Source: Nemertoderma westbladi (Eukaryota > Xenacoelomorpha > Nemertodermatida > Nemertodermatidae). Taken from it: a DNA stretch of 64,000 nucleotides. Positions 42,395 to 55,589 of the stretch are shown here, one piece after another. A program made the position numbers and the translations under genes. The stretch is from assembly GCA_032718475.1 (NCBI GenBank), contig JAUCBJ010002220.1:1-64000 (forward strand), given 5' to 3'. The notes under the pieces were generated by a model that worked only from the letters and a program-made list of their open reading frames with translations, did no database searches and was not told where the DNA came from. Numbering within the stretch: position 1 is the first letter of the stretch; each line of letters starts with the position of its first letter.

Positions 42395-42457
42395 TCTAAC
42401 CTAAAACAGACTAAAGTCTAACGTTAGATTAGCGTAATTAACGTAAAATGTTTGCAG
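42395..42457. mobile_element. Right end of the ACGTTAA-rich TIR element
   Basis: Short remnant between the BEL-1 target duplication and BEL-2. It carries TCTAACGTTAGATTAG and ends AACGTAAAATGTTTGCAG, the inverted match of the left end at 23237 for about 12 bases and then for scattered ACGTTAA words. Confidence 0.6.
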
Positions 42458-42458
42458 G

Positions 42459-44037
42459 GCTGGTTCCTTTATGGATAAATCACTGGGCGAGTTACTGACA
42501 TTAGAAAGTTATCCAGTATCAGTTAAACTAAACACCCTACTTTCACAGGAAGGAAAAGAACTTCAACAGACGTCTTGTCTAATTAGTTCTATAATGCCAG
42601 ATAGTAATATTACATTACATGCCAGTGAACTACTATTAATTCAAAATTTGCATTTGAACTATACTAGACCGTCCCAATGGTCGTTAGATCGTCTACCTTA
42701 TTTGAAGAATTTAAATTTGGAATATCCAACGGTGGACGTCAATCGGATTTCTATGCTAATTGGCTTGAATAATCCACGTGCCCATCGCGTCTATAAGACT
42801 GTATGGGGACCAACCCCTTACGACGAAGAAAATAATCCACACGCGATTAAGACTCCCTTTGGATGGACAATAGTGGGTCCAATCACTGACTGTAGAATAA
42901 AACCCTCACTGCCTACATCGAGTATAAAACCAGTTGTGGAAACAAACCCCGATATAGATCTAGAAATACATACCTGCGTGCCAATGGTAAGTGAGAAGTA
43001 TGACTTTGTAGAGCAGATGGAGAATGTGGAGCAGCCATGCACATGGCGTTTACAGAATGATGGCGAACATGATGTTTTCCATAACGAAGTCGCAACAATA
43101 GACATAAATCATGTACAATGTTGTCCATGGAGACTTGATACGAGTACAGGGGACGAAGCAACCCATGATTTGTTAAAGAAATTTTTTGATTCGGAAGCAT
43201 TTGTTTGTCCTACCCGCATTGTCAATAAATCTATACAAGATCATAAATGCAAGAAAATTTTGAAAGAAAGCACTCGTTTCATCAATGGACACTACCACGT
43301 AGAAATGTTATGGCTTGATAAAGACAAACCACTGATTAATAATAAATATTTAGCCCTGACCCGCTTAAGATGGATAAAGCGTAAATTGATTAAAATGCCT
43401 GACGAACATAATAAATACCAAGCAATACTAGACGATTATGAAAAAAAGGGTTATGTCAGACGCCTTTCCTTGGTGGAAAAGTTGTTACCGGATGGTCCTA
43501 GGAAATATTACCTCCCAACTCACCCCGTATGGGATCCAAATAAACCAGGTAAGTTACGCATTGTACTTAATGCTGCAGCGCAATATAAAGGGATGAGTTT
43601 AAATTCAGAGCTCATGGAAGGACCCAATATATACACATCTATTGTTGATGTCCTCCTTAAGTTTCGTCAACATCGTGTGGTGTTTGGATCAGACGTGGAA
43701 GGTATGTTTCACCAAGTATGGACATTCGATAGAGATTCGCAATCCCAGAATATTATTTGGTGGGAGGGGGACACTGAGCCAAGTGAGTTACAGGACTTAA
43801 TTGTGTATCAAATGCTAGTGCATGGGTTCGGGAAAAAGGATTCTCCATGCGTTGCAACGCACGCATTGCGTCAGTCGGCGTACGACCATCGTGAAGAGTA
43901 CCATCGTTCTGTTATAGAAGCGATTACAAGAGCATTTTACGTAGACGACTGTTATACTGGAGCAGAAACTGTAGATGAGGCAGTTAGATTAGCCCATGGT
44001 ATCACCAATTATTTAAAAATGGGGGGGTTTAATTTAA
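42459..44037 (+). pseudogene. BEL-2 pol, first part (protease remainder and RT)
   Basis: The frame is open from the junction with the ACGTTAA element. It starts GSFMDKSLGE, which I align just after the catalytic Asp of a DUF1758 aspartic protease, so gag and the protease N-terminus are missing. Then come the protease remainder (GLNNPRAHRVYKTVWGPT) and RT (WDPNKPGKLRIVLNAAA), with YVDD in AFYVDDCYTG near 43937-43950. The sequence is clearly different from BEL-1. At 44037 the coding sequence is cut by a Kolobok-type insertion; the frame runs into it and stops at 44078. The frame is continuous with 46839-49426 once the insert and one TTAA are set aside. Confidence 0.9.
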
Positions 44038-46834
44038 GGGGGGAGGATAATAAAAGACAATACATATTTGAAATGTAAAGCTAGACTGAAGTAATAAATG
44101 TATTACTTTGAGATTTTGACATATCTTGTATAAAAGGTCGGAATTGACGAAAAAGGAAAAAAAAATTGAAAATTTTAAATATATACAAAATTTTGGCAAA
44201 AAATGCGGAATCTCTAAAAATCACTAAGGCTTCTATAAAAAATATTGCACAAGGACAAAAATTCGGTGAGCTCTTATTTAGGTCACCCTAAACAAGCTGT
44301 ACAGACAAAATTTTAATATTTTGTCAAAAAGTGTAAAAACACCAAAAGGGACCATTTTCGCACGAAAAAAAGTGAAAAAGTCGAAAAAATGAGATATTTT
44401 TCAAAATAAATCAAGAACTTGTGAGGAAATAGAAATTCTGTCTGTAGGATTTGTAGACGACAACCTAGGCATCATGTGTACAAAAAATCAGCTTGTTACA
44501 TTGATTTTTGGCAAAGCCTTAGCATTTTTCATTTGAAAAAATCAATATTGAAATAAATGCTATTTTATGTTATACTTTAATATTTTATTACAAAAAAATT
44601 TCTTAAATTTCAATTTAAATCGCTTGCTGTTGACGATTTTTAATAATTTTTTTTTCCCAAATATTCTACACTTTCCACAGAATGCAAATATGATAATGGT
44701 AACTGGAATAACCACAGTAAAAACTCGAATATTCGAAATATAAAATTAGTTATATTTAAAAATATGGAACATAAGATCTAAAAAAATTGAAAATACAGCC
44801 TATAAATTACGTCATAATCTAAATCTAAAAGGTTAAAAGGATCCCGATGAATAGTTTTTTGGGTCAGGTGCCTCCCACTTTTTTGAGTGCTTGAGCTCTG
44901 CACTCTTCGACCTCCTTCTATTGTTTGCCGCCTCTGCTCTTTCAGCCATGTCACCATCGTCTTCTTCCAGTCCGAGTTTCTTCAATATCAATTGCTCGGC
45001 ACTGCAACCCCTATTGTGGATCAGAACAGCATACGACACATGAAACATAAGGGTTTTTAGGCCCACAAATGACTCCTTAGAAAGGCGAGTCCACAATCTG
45101 GAATGTATTGACTCATTCCGATTCTGAGTCAGGCCAGGAATACAGCGTTCTAGAAGCTGATCTGTTGTAAGGCGTTGGTACACTTGCAAGATAAATTTCA
45201 AGTTGATTTCCTTTACTATAGTAACTACCTTATAACTGGGATCCTTGTTCCGAAATTTACACCACTTATTGTTAGGGCAGAACTGATGACGTTTCTCAAT
45301 ATTATTATCGCCGTAGTCACAATAATGATGGGCAGCTGCAATCACTTCTGTTCGTATAGTTTCTATTAGATTGGATTTCTCATTATCGGTAAGATTATCT
45401 ATATCAACTCCAGATATATTATTTACTATTGCGTTTCTATAAAACGATTGAAGCTGGTGGCACCGCTTATCAGTAAGACCTCCTCTCCCCCCGAGCTTGT
45501 GTGTCTTACGTACATTGGAAAGACCGGTAAATAAACGCTTGGAGACATGGTTTATGCATTCCTTCTTCTCAACGGTTACATTCTGGTCCTTATATGGATC
45601 AGACTCTAATATGGCCTTCAGCACACTGCTGTCACCATCCGACACAATGGACCCATACACCAAGCCATTGGTTACTACAGATCTACCAAACATCTGGACT
45701 GCCAACTGCGGCTCCATCCCTGAACTTGATCCGGTATAATTTATATTGCAGTCATGTCCCTCTTCGACAACCTGTTGGCGGCAACATACACTACAGTACT
45801 TGGAGCAAACATCAAAATCAAGTACATGGCCTGTACTTTCTGATATAATAAAGGCAACTCCATATAGTGATTGGTGGCCACGTCGCATCCAGGTTCCATC
45901 GAAAGAGACACATATCACGGTATCCGATTCCTTCTGCGCGCAATTTAGAGCGTTTCCACGGGCCAGAGCTTCTGTTGTTTCGGATATAGCATCAACTTTC
46001 AACCGCCACGCTCGTTTAGCCACTGGCGATGGCAGTGACATAACTCGGGAGAAAGTTTCAGCGTCCCACTGAGTTCCTCCAATGCAAAGCCAGGCTTAAA
46101 CTGATCTGAGATTCACATCGGCAGTTATCCGGCCCGATCCAGGTTTGGGTACGTCAACAACGCTGCTTGTGTCTGTTGAATAAATCCAACCACAACAATC
46201 ACACATGCCCTCATATTTGACACTGTAACCACGATGAGAAGTTTCGCTAACTTCCACTGTACCGCCACAATGTGTAGATGAATGTATATCAGCAATCAAT
46301 TTCTTTATAATTCCAGTTCCTACAATATCGTAACCTTCCATGCCACCGGTTGATGGTAGAACAGTTAAATTAGCTGCTATCTCAGATGGTTTGGATTGTT
46401 TCGCTTCTATCTTATTTTGTTTCTGCGTTCCTCCTCGCAAACCTTCCTTTTTTCTTTTTTGAGGCCTCGGCATGACAATAATCTTAGGTAACGGTAAATT
46501 TACAAATTTTAAATAGCCTATAACAGTACAAGATGACAGACAGTGTTAATCTTTATAGTAATTTCACCTTCAAATTTCCCTCCAAAAAACAAATGATATT
46601 GAGAGTACTGTTACTGTGTAATAAGTAGAGTACAGTACTTATGTTCAACCCAAACCATTATTTTTTACCGTAGGTAGTCCTTTTGCCAAAATATTGAAAC
46701 TTTTTAATTAAAACACTTTTTTATATGCCACACAGGTCGAGCACTATACAAGCTACGGACAATCTGACACCAGATTTGAAATCCTCATAAAATTTGCAAC
46801 AAAATAGCATCAAAACATTTATTATCCTCCCCCC
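44038..46834 (-). mobile_element. Kolobok-type DNA transposon, 2797 bp, TTAA target duplication
   Basis: Perfect 17-bp inverted ends, GGGGGGAGGATAATAAA at 44038-44054 and its complement at 46818-46834. They are flanked by TTAA at 44034-44037 and 46835-46838. The insert carries one minus-strand transposase frame. TTAA duplication plus a transposase with SFDGTW and SKYC.VCC motifs fits Kolobok. piggyBac shares TTAA, but its transposase looks different. The noncoding ends, 44055-44832 and 46474-46817, hold no gene; AATAAA on the minus strand at 44589-44584 could end the transcript. Confidence 0.75.
44833..46473 (-). pseudogene. Kolobok-type transposase with one internal stop
   Basis: From ATG at 46473 the frame has 546 codons plus a terminal stop, broken only by TAA at 46098-46096 (codon 126); sequence on both sides is in the same frame. 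The N-terminus is basic (MPRPQKRKKEG). A Cys cluster, CDCCGW, lies near residue 107. SFDGTWMRRGHQSLYG (D192), SKYCSVCC and SDGDSS (around D279-D281) fit a DDE-type catalytic core, with a Glu candidate in QNRNESIHS further on. Some databases list related proteins under a Mutator-like transposase domain, but the 4-bp TTAA duplication does not suit Mutator. One stop and perfect TIRs suggest a young copy. Confidence 0.75.
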
Positions 46835-46838
46835 TTAA

Positions 46839-49426
46839 CTAAATTTGTATCCAATTCGAGGGAATTTTTAAAGTTAATCCCTGAAGAGAAGCGAGCCCAG
46901 AGAGATCTCGATTTGAACTTTGATGAACTGCCAGTGACCAGAGCTCTGGGGACTCTTTGGTCCCCCGAAAGTGATATTTTTACGTTCACAACGTCCACTA
47001 AGGAACACCCAGCATCTAAACGTGGTTGTTTGAGTGCGGTAGCATCCATCTATGACCCAATTGGTCTAGTGGCACCGGTAGTCTTACAAGGCAAACAATT
47101 CCTACAAAAATTGTGGGCAAATAAAGTAACCTGGGATGGTATATTATCATCTGACATGTCTTTAGAATGGGCTCAGTGGTATGAGCAATTAACACTCCTC
47201 TCTAAACTCTCAATACCGCGACATTATTTCCTCAATGAGATTTCCCATCCTGATGATATTTTGCAGTTACATCACTTTTGTGATGCAGGCTTAAGTGGTT
47301 ACGGATGTGTCTCTTATCTGCGTCGGGTGTCTACCATAGGTCTCATTTCATGTACATTGGTATTTGCAAAAACCCGTACAGCACCTTCGAAGGGAATTTC
47401 TATCCATAAACTAGAATTACAAGCAGCGGTATTGCTTTCCCGTAGCCATGTTCAGATTATGTCCAGCATCACCCTGCATATCCAACCTAACAACATAATC
47501 TGTTGGTCGGATTCTACGGTTGTTTTGTGTCAAATAGCTAATGAGGCACGTAGATTTGAAACATACGTAGCAAATCGCACTGTTGAGATTGGTCGACATT
47601 TAAACCCAGAACAGTGGCGGTATATTCCCGGAACTCAAAATCCCGCCGACATTGCCAGCCGAGGTTCTACACCTTCAGAATTTGTCACTAAATACCAAGA
47701 TTGTTGGTTTAATGGACCCAAATTTTTGAGGCGACCTGAGATTGAATGGGATGAATCTCTTAGACTTTCTAACCCTATGAAAGATCAAGTAATTCCCCAA
47801 GACGCCGGATTAAAATCAGAAAAATCTACTAAACCAATTAAATCGAAGGTGATTGCTGCGGTAATAACTGGAAATCACTTTAGAGGGATACATAATTTAC
47901 TTCATCGGTTTAATTCTTTCGAAATGTTAGTAAAAGTGGTAGCTCGCTTTCTTGTAAAGTTTCACTACAATAGGTGCCGGTTGAGCGTTCAAACTGACCA
48001 ATTAATTGATGTGATAAATCCAGAAACACTTTACAAGACATGTAACCAACAAGCTCAAGTAAGAGTACTCGCCTTAGTACAGAAAGATGTCTATGGAGAT
48101 ATAATTAGATCGATGTTAAACAAACAAACTACCCGCTTACCCAGATCTCTAGCTATTCTTAACCCATTCATCGGCAAGGATGGTTTGCTCCGAGTTGGTT
48201 CTAGAATACCACTAATAGACTCCTCAGAATATGACTTTATATTTCCCATCATATTACCTGCCTCGCATCACGTATCTATGGTAATTGTAAGAGATATTCA
48301 TATAAATACTGGACATTTAGGAATCGACTATACAGTTCAAAAGGTACGTAAAACTTACTGTATAAATTCGTTACACCGATTAGTTAAGGCGATTCAACGT
48401 AAGTGTATATTCTGCCGCAAGAAATACGCCCAGCCACTTACACAGATGATGGCACCCCTTCCGGCAGTACGAACAATTGGTTATGTTCCTCCCTTTTCCA
48501 GAACTGGAGTAGATTTATTCGGACCTATGTATGTTGTTCGGGGGCGTGGGTCAGAGAAACGCTACGGTGTACTATTAACATGTATGATATCACGTGCCAT
48601 AGTATTAGATCTATCTATGAATTATAGTGCAGATGCATTGTTGTGCGTCCTCAGACGCTTTATTTGTAACCATGCTGGCGTCGAACGTATTTATTCTGAC
48701 CAAGGCAGCCACTTTGGAGGCAGTAAAACAGAACTTGACAATTTACTTATCCAAGCCAAAGAACTTGGCATACCTGATGAAGTAATTGGAAAAATCGAAT
48801 GGGAGTTTCAAACACCAACCGCAAGCCATCACGGGGGCGTCTGGGAACGTCTAATTAGGACCACAAAAGATACACTAAACGCCTTATTAACTAAACGACA
48901 TTCTCAACATAAACTTGTTACTGAAGAGGTGCTACGTACTACGTTGTCTGAGGTACAATATTTAATTAATGACCGCCCATTGTGTGCATTGAATGACGAT
49001 GTAACTTCTACTGAGGCTCTTACTCCCAATCATTTGCTGTTGCGTCGAACAACAGCACTCCCGCAGTCTATTAAATTGATACATGAGATGTATGACGGTA
49101 ATGAGAATGAAGTGCAGTACAGATCTATGTGGCGCAAATCGCAGCATATTGCAAGTCAATTCTGGAGAATATGGCGGAATACTTATATCCAACTCTTAAT
49201 CTCACGACAAAAATGGTTCAAACCAAGTCGAAATTTAGCAGTTGGAGATTTAGTTTTGGTTACTGATCCGGATACTAAACGGTTTAAATGGAAACTCGGA
49301 AGAATTGAGAGTGTATTACCTAGTTCTGATGGATTCGTGCGATCAGTACATGTAAGAACAGGTACTTCAGTTCTATGTCGCCCCGTTCAGCGTTTATGTC
49401 TGTTAGAGATGGCTGTCGATGGTTAA
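46839..49426 (+). pseudogene. BEL-2 pol, second part (Peptidase_A17, RNase H, integrase)
   Basis: Resumes BEL-2 pol after the Kolobok-type insert, in phase with 42459-44037. Peptidase_A17-like region with LSAVASIYDPIGLVAPV. RNase H starts at HFCDAGLSGYG and holds SDSTVVL and PGTQNPADIASRG. Integrase zinc finger HINTGHLG...CIFCRK. Catalytic triad D (48512), D (48698) and E (48845), spacing 61 and 48. DUF5641-type end at FKWKLGRIESVLPSSDGF. No stop or frameshift before 49426. Unlike BEL-1, there is no PD-rich linker between RNase H and integrase. Confidence 0.93.
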
Positions 49427-49478
49427 AAATTAATAATTATTTAGTAAAATAAATAATAATAAATACACTGGGACTGAG
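49427..49478 (+). other. BEL-2 short 3' noncoding tract
   Basis: AT-rich, TAAATAATAATAAATAC and similar, directly between the pol stop and the putative LTR. There is no post-pol gene here, unlike BEL-1. Confidence 0.5.
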
Positions 49479-51408
49479 TGTTGTATGTGTGATGAACTAA
49501 ATACATTGTTTGGAGTATGTAGAATTATTATTTCACATTAACGAACATTTTCCTGCAAGTTACTTACTCGTTATTTATTTCATTTTTATGAAATTATAGA
49601 GTTTATAAGTCTGTAATGATCGACGCATAATTTGTTTGCCTTCAATACAAACACATATGATTAATACAATACACTAATAGAATTGATTTCAATGTTTTCA
49701 CCTTAAAAATGTAAACATAAAAAATAAACCTATTAAATAATCCAATAACAAGGCTTCATTTAACAAAGTTAGATCGATGTGTTGTGGCTGGCCTGTGATT
49801 GGTCAAAATATTTATTTGATAAATAGTGAGAATACTACAGATTTGTGTAACAGTGCAATGTGCTATTGGCAATGTACTATAATGTGCTATATAGTTGGCT
49901 TTGCATAAAATAGCGAATTCCTAATGTGTTTGTTAGCCTGCTCAGTCTGTAGGTAATTAATCAGATCAAAAATGTATGTAAGTTAAATTAATCTACGTTG
50001 AATTAATAAGGTATTAATTGCTTTATGGTAGAGCGAAGAAAACAGGTAAACATTTCTTCCAAATGCCTAGGTATCGCCGGAGATGTATCACGCCGTTTTG
50101 CAGCCGAAACAGGTATGTTAAATATTTAGCAATTCTACTGCATGGCCATGGGCTGCTTCCTCAACTTCTCCCAACGGAGACAATTAATCGTTTTTTTTTA
50201 TTCGCGTTATAATTCACAACATCCACCCACCGTTGTTGCGCCAAACAGGGCTCGCTTGGATTTCAACCAGCGCTAATGCGGCCGGCTCGCGTTTGAGGGT
50301 ATTTCTCCACATGTTCCCCAGGCGTCAAAGATATGATAACGGTTTCCGGAATGTAAATTATAATAATTTTTAACATTGGACCTACGTGAAAAAAGGTTTC
50401 AGTTCACACTCAGTTGTCTTACAATGTGCATTATCTTAACATATCTCAAAACGTCTTTATTATTGTTGCTATTAAAACTGATTTTTTCAAATATTACCAA
50501 TGCCATAACATCTGGCTTTTGAGTGTTTTGTTTCAATTAAGTGTAAATATTTCTTAATCGAAGGAAATAGTTATATATAGTCGACTTTGCTATTTTTTAG
50601 AGATTTATAGTATGTAAGATTCAAGTTTGTACATATATTGAAAGATTTATAGTATGTAAGATTCAAGTTTGTACATATATTGAAAGATTTATAGTATGTA
50701 AGATTCAAGTTTGTACATATATTGAAAGATTTATAGTATGTAAGATTCAAGTTTGTACATATGTTGAAAGATTTATAGTATGTAAGATTCAAGTTTGTAC
50801 ATATATTGAATGATTTATAGTATGTAAGATTCAAGTTTGTACATATATTGAAAGATTTGTAGTATGTAAGCTTCAAGTGCCTTCACTATTTTTGGTGTAA
50901 TTTTCAATTATTTTTGTAATTTTTTGATAGGGCAATGAAAAAATTAGGGGACTGTGCACGTATCCGTGAATCTTCAATATAATTTCTATAGTAGAGTGAG
51001 TATAAGGAGCAATCGGTTAATAATAATAATATCTTGCTTACTACACACAACCCTTGTTAGTTAGGTGATAAATAAATTTGGTCCTTCAGCTGTTTGTAGT
51101 TAGTTAGCCTGCGGTATCATCCTACGATTGTTTGATGGGCTATTGTCTGTGCTCTATATATAATATTGGCATTATTCATTTAAGGTGACTTCTCTATCTG
51201 GGTACAAATGTCTACTGGTGTATTAGGTTGTATTATATAGTAGTTATATTGGGCAGTAGGAAATATTATTTAACAAGTTGAATGAACATTATACAGTTTC
51301 TCTGACAATATTATAGATTTCAACTTCGTAATAAGAACATATTTCCCCTAATAAATCAGCGTCTTCCGCCTAAAAATATTCCTAAACAGACGGGGACAAT
51401 CGTCTACA
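49479..51408 (+). repeat. Putative 3' LTR of BEL-2 (~1930 bp)
   Basis: It begins TGTTGTATGTG and ends GTCTACA, directly against satellite at 51409. TATATATAA at 51155 and AATAAA at 51350 are in a plausible promoter/poly(A) order near the end. Length is similar to the BEL-1 LTR. The partner 5' LTR is not in the window, so the limits are inferred. No credible ORF. It includes a 42-bp minisatellite. Confidence 0.4.
50597..50876. repeat. 42-bp minisatellite, ~6.5 copies
   Basis: Unit includes GATTTATAGTATGTAAGATT followed by CAAGTTTGTACATATATTGAA. Copies differ at a few bases only. The open minus-strand frame through it is a by-product of the 42-bp period. Confidence 0.95.
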
Positions 51409-54400
51409 GAAATAGCTGAGATATTTGAGGTTAATTATTGCGTTACATATTCACTTTGGCTCCAGCCGCTTTGGCAATACGATGAAACTATAATAAAAAT
51501 TCTAGACCACAACAATATTAACAGGGAGATAGGCTACTTATCTCTTCATTCTGAGAGCCTCAAAAAGGGGGTGTTCCGACGCAATCAAAATTCATCCATC
51601 TCCTGGGGAAAGACGAAGCAAATAACAGCTGATTACTTCTATAAAGGAAAGTGTTACCTGTTCTTATGACTTTCGTTTAAGATTCTCTATCTCGTGGAGT
51701 GGATTATAAGTTATAAATATGAAAATCGATGAGGTTTTTGAAAAAAATCAGAGGATATTTTGATAAATTATTGCTGAAAAACCCCAAGGATTTTGACATG
51801 GCTTTAATACTCATTATATTCATGAAATAGCTGAGATATTTGAGGTGAATTATTGCGTTACATATTAACTTTGGCTCCAGCCGCTTTGGCAATACGATGA
51901 AACTATAATAAATATTCTAGAACACAACAATATTAACAGGGAGATAGGCTACTTATCTCTCCACTCTGAGAGCCTCAAAAAGAGGGTGTTCCGACGCAAT
52001 CAAAATTCATCCATCTCCAGGGGAAAGACGAAGCAATGAATAGCTGATTACTTCTATAAATGTAAGTGTTACCTGTTCTTTTGACTTTCATTTAAGATTG
52101 TTTATCTTGTGGAGTGGGTTAGAAATCATGAATTTGAAAATCGATGTCGTTTTTTGTAAAGAATCTGAGGATATTTTGATAAATTATTGCTGAAAAACCC
52201 CATGGATTTTGACATGGCTTTAATACTCATTATATTCATGAACAAACTGAGATATTTGAAGTGAATTATTGCATTACATAATAACTTTAACTCTAGCCAC
52301 ATTAGCAATACGATGAAACTATAATAAAAATTCTAGACCACAACAATATTAACAGGGAGATAGGCTACTTATCTCTTCATTCTGAGAGCCTCAAAAAGGG
52401 GGTGTTCTGACGCAATCAAAGTTCATCCATCTCCTGGGGAAAGACGAAGCAAATAACAGCTGATTAATTCTATAAATGTAAGTGTTACCTGTTTTTTGAC
52501 TTTCGTTTAAGATTCTTTATCTTGTGGACTGGGATAGAAGTCGTGAATATGAAAATCGTTGTCGTTTTTTGAAAAAAATCAGAGGAGATTTTAATAAATT
52601 ATTGCTGAAAAAAACCAAGGATTTTGACAAGGATTTAATACTCATTATATTCATGAAATAGCTGAGATATTTGAGGTGAATTATTGTATCACATATTAAC
52701 TTCGGCACCAGCCGCTTTGGCAATACGATGAAACTATAATAAATATTCCAGAACACAACAATATTAATAGGGAGATAGGCTACTTATCCCTCCACTCTGA
52801 GAGCCTCAAAAAGGGGGTGTTCCGATGCAATCAAAGTTCATCCATCTCCTGGGGAAAGACGAAGCAAATAACAGCTGAATACTTCTATAAAGGAAAGTGT
52901 TACCTGTTCTTATGACTTTTGTTTAAGATTCTCTATCTCGTGGAGTGGATTAGAAGTTATAAATATGAAAATCGATGTGGTTTTTGAAAAAAATCAGAGG
53001 ATGTTTTGATAAATTATTGCTGAAAAACCCCAAGGATTTTGACATGGCTTTAATACTTCATTACGTTCATGAAAAAACTGAGATATTTGAGGATTATTAA
53101 ACTATAATAAATATTCTAGAACACAACAATATTAACAGGGAGATAGGCTACTTATCTCTTCACTCTGAGAGCCTCAAGAACGGGGTGTTCCGACGCAATC
53201 AAATTTCATTCATCTCCATGGGAAAGACGACGCAAAGAACAGCTGATTACTTCTATAAATGTAAGTGTTACATGTTCTTTTGACTTTCATTTAAGATTCT
53301 CTATCTCGTGGAGTGGATTAGAAGTTATAAATATGAAAATCGATGTGGTTTTTGAAAAAAATCAGAGGATATTTTGATAAATTATTGCTGAAAAACCCCA
53401 AGGATTTTGACATGGCTTTAATACTCATTATATTCATGAAATAGCTGAGATATTTGAGGTGAATTATTGCGTTACATATTAACTTTGGCTCCAGCCGCTT
53501 TGGCAATACGATGAAACTATAATAAATATTCTAGAACACAACAATATTAACAGGGAGATAGGCTACTTATCTCTCCACTCTGAGAGCCTCAAAAAGGGGG
53601 TGTTCCGACGCAATCAAAATTCATCCATCTACAGGGGAAAAACGAAGCAAAGAACAGCTGATTACTTCTATAAATGAAAGTGTTACCTGCTCCTTTGGCT
53701 TTCATTTAAGATTCTTTATCTTTTGGAGTGGGTTAGAAGTGATGAATATGAAAAACTATGTCGTTTTTTGTAAAAAATCTGAGGATATTTTGATAAATTA
53801 TTGCTGAAAAACCCCAAGGATTTTGACATGGCTTTAATACTTCATTATGTTCATGAAAAAACTGAGATATTTGAGGTGAATTATTGTATTACATATTAAC
53901 TTCGGCTCCAGCCGCTTTGGCAATACGATGAAACTTTAATAATATTCTAGAACACAACAATATTAACAGGGAGATAGGCTACTTATCTCTTCATTCTGAG
54001 AGCCTCAAAAAGGGGGTGTTCCGACGCAATCAAAATTCATCCATCTCCTGGGGAAAGACGAAGCAAATAACAGCTGATTACTTCTATAAAGGAAAGTGTT
54101 ACCTGTTCTTATGACTTTCGTTTAAGATTCTCTATCTCGTGGAGTGGATTATAAGTTATAAATATGAAAATCGATGTGGTTTTTGAAAAAAATCAGAGGA
54201 TATTTTGATAAATTATTGCTGAAAAACCCCAAGGATTTTGACATGGCTTTAATACTCATTATATTCATGAAATAGCTGAGATATTTGAGGTGAATTATTG
54301 CGTTACATATTAACTTTGGCTCCAGCCGCTTTGGCAATACGATGAAACTATAATAAATATTCTAGAACACAACAATATTAACAGGGAGATAGGCTACTTA

Positions 54401-55589
54401 TCACTCCACTCTGAGAGCCTCAAAAAAGGGGTGTTCCGACGCAATCAAAATTCATCCATCTCCAGGGGAAAGACGAAGCAAATAACAGCTGATTAATTCT
54501 ATAAATGTAAGTGTTACCTGTTTTTTGACTTTCGTTTAAGATTGTTTATCTTGTGGAGTGGGTTAGAAATCATGAATTTGAAAATCGATGTCGTTTTTTG
54601 TAAAGAATCTGAGGATATTTTGATAAATTATTGCTGAAAAACCCCATGGATTTTGACATGGCTTTAATACTCATTATATTCATGAACAAACTGAGATATT
54701 TGAAGTGAATTATTGCATTACATAATAACTTTAACTCTAGCCACATTAGCAATACGATGAAACTATAATAAAAATTCTAGACCTCAACAATATTAACAGG
54801 GAGATAGGCTACTTATCTCTTCATTCTGAGAGCCTCAAAAAGGGGGTGTTCCGACGCAATCAAAGTTCATCCATCTCCTGGGGAAAGACGAAGCAAATAA
54901 CAGCTGATTAATTCTATAAATGTACGTGTTACCTGTTTTTTGACTTTCGATTAAGATTCTTTATCTTGTGGACTGGGATAGAAGTCGTGAATATGAAAAT
55001 CGTTGTCGTTTTTTGAAAAAAATCAGAGGAGATTTTAATAAATTATTGCTGAAAAAAACCAAGGATTTTGACAAGGATTTAATACTCATTATATTCATGA
55101 AATAGCTGAGATATTTGAGGTGAATTATTGTATCACATATTAACTTCGGCACCAGCCGCTTTGGCAATACGATGAAACTATAATAAATATTCCAGAACAC
55201 AACAATATTAATAGGGAGATAGGCTACTTATCCCTCCACTCTGAGAGCCTCAAAAAGGGGGTGTTCCGACGCAATCAAAGTTCATCCATCTCCTGGGGAA
55301 AGATGAAGAAAATAACAGCTGAATACTTCTATAAAGGAAAGTGTTACCTGTTCTTATGACTTTTGTTTAAGATTCTCTATCTCGTGGAGTGGATTAGAAG
55401 TTATAAATATGAAAATCGATGTGGTTTTTGAAAAAAATCAGAGGATGTTTTGATAAATTATTGCTGAAAAACCCCAAGGATTTTGACATGGCTTTAATAC
55501 TTCATTACGTTCATGAAAAAACTGAGATATTTGAGGATTATTAAACTATAATAAATATTCTAGAACACAACAATATTAACAGGGAGATA
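51409..55589. repeat. Satellite array 2, first segment (2445-bp higher-order repeat)
   Basis: Same ~415-bp monomer family as array 1. Anchors at 51513, 51928, 52344, 52759, 53127, 53542, 53958, 54373, 54788, 55203 and 55571. One step is only 368 bp because of an internal deletion (GAGGATTATTAAACT). The order repeats after 2444-2445 bp, two copies, so the HOR differs from that of array 1. It starts in phase at GAAATAGCTGAG next to BEL-2. Confidence 0.95.

Noticed and set aside
23233-42462. GCTG at both borders of the ACGTTAA element as a target duplication
   Set aside because: The four bases belong to unrelated flanks (satellite and BEL-2), and using them makes the two inverted ends start at different positions. 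Chance is a fair explanation.
50571-50876. 101-codon minus-strand ORF with LTYYKSFNICTNLN repeats
   Set aside because: It is a direct translation of a 42-bp minisatellite.
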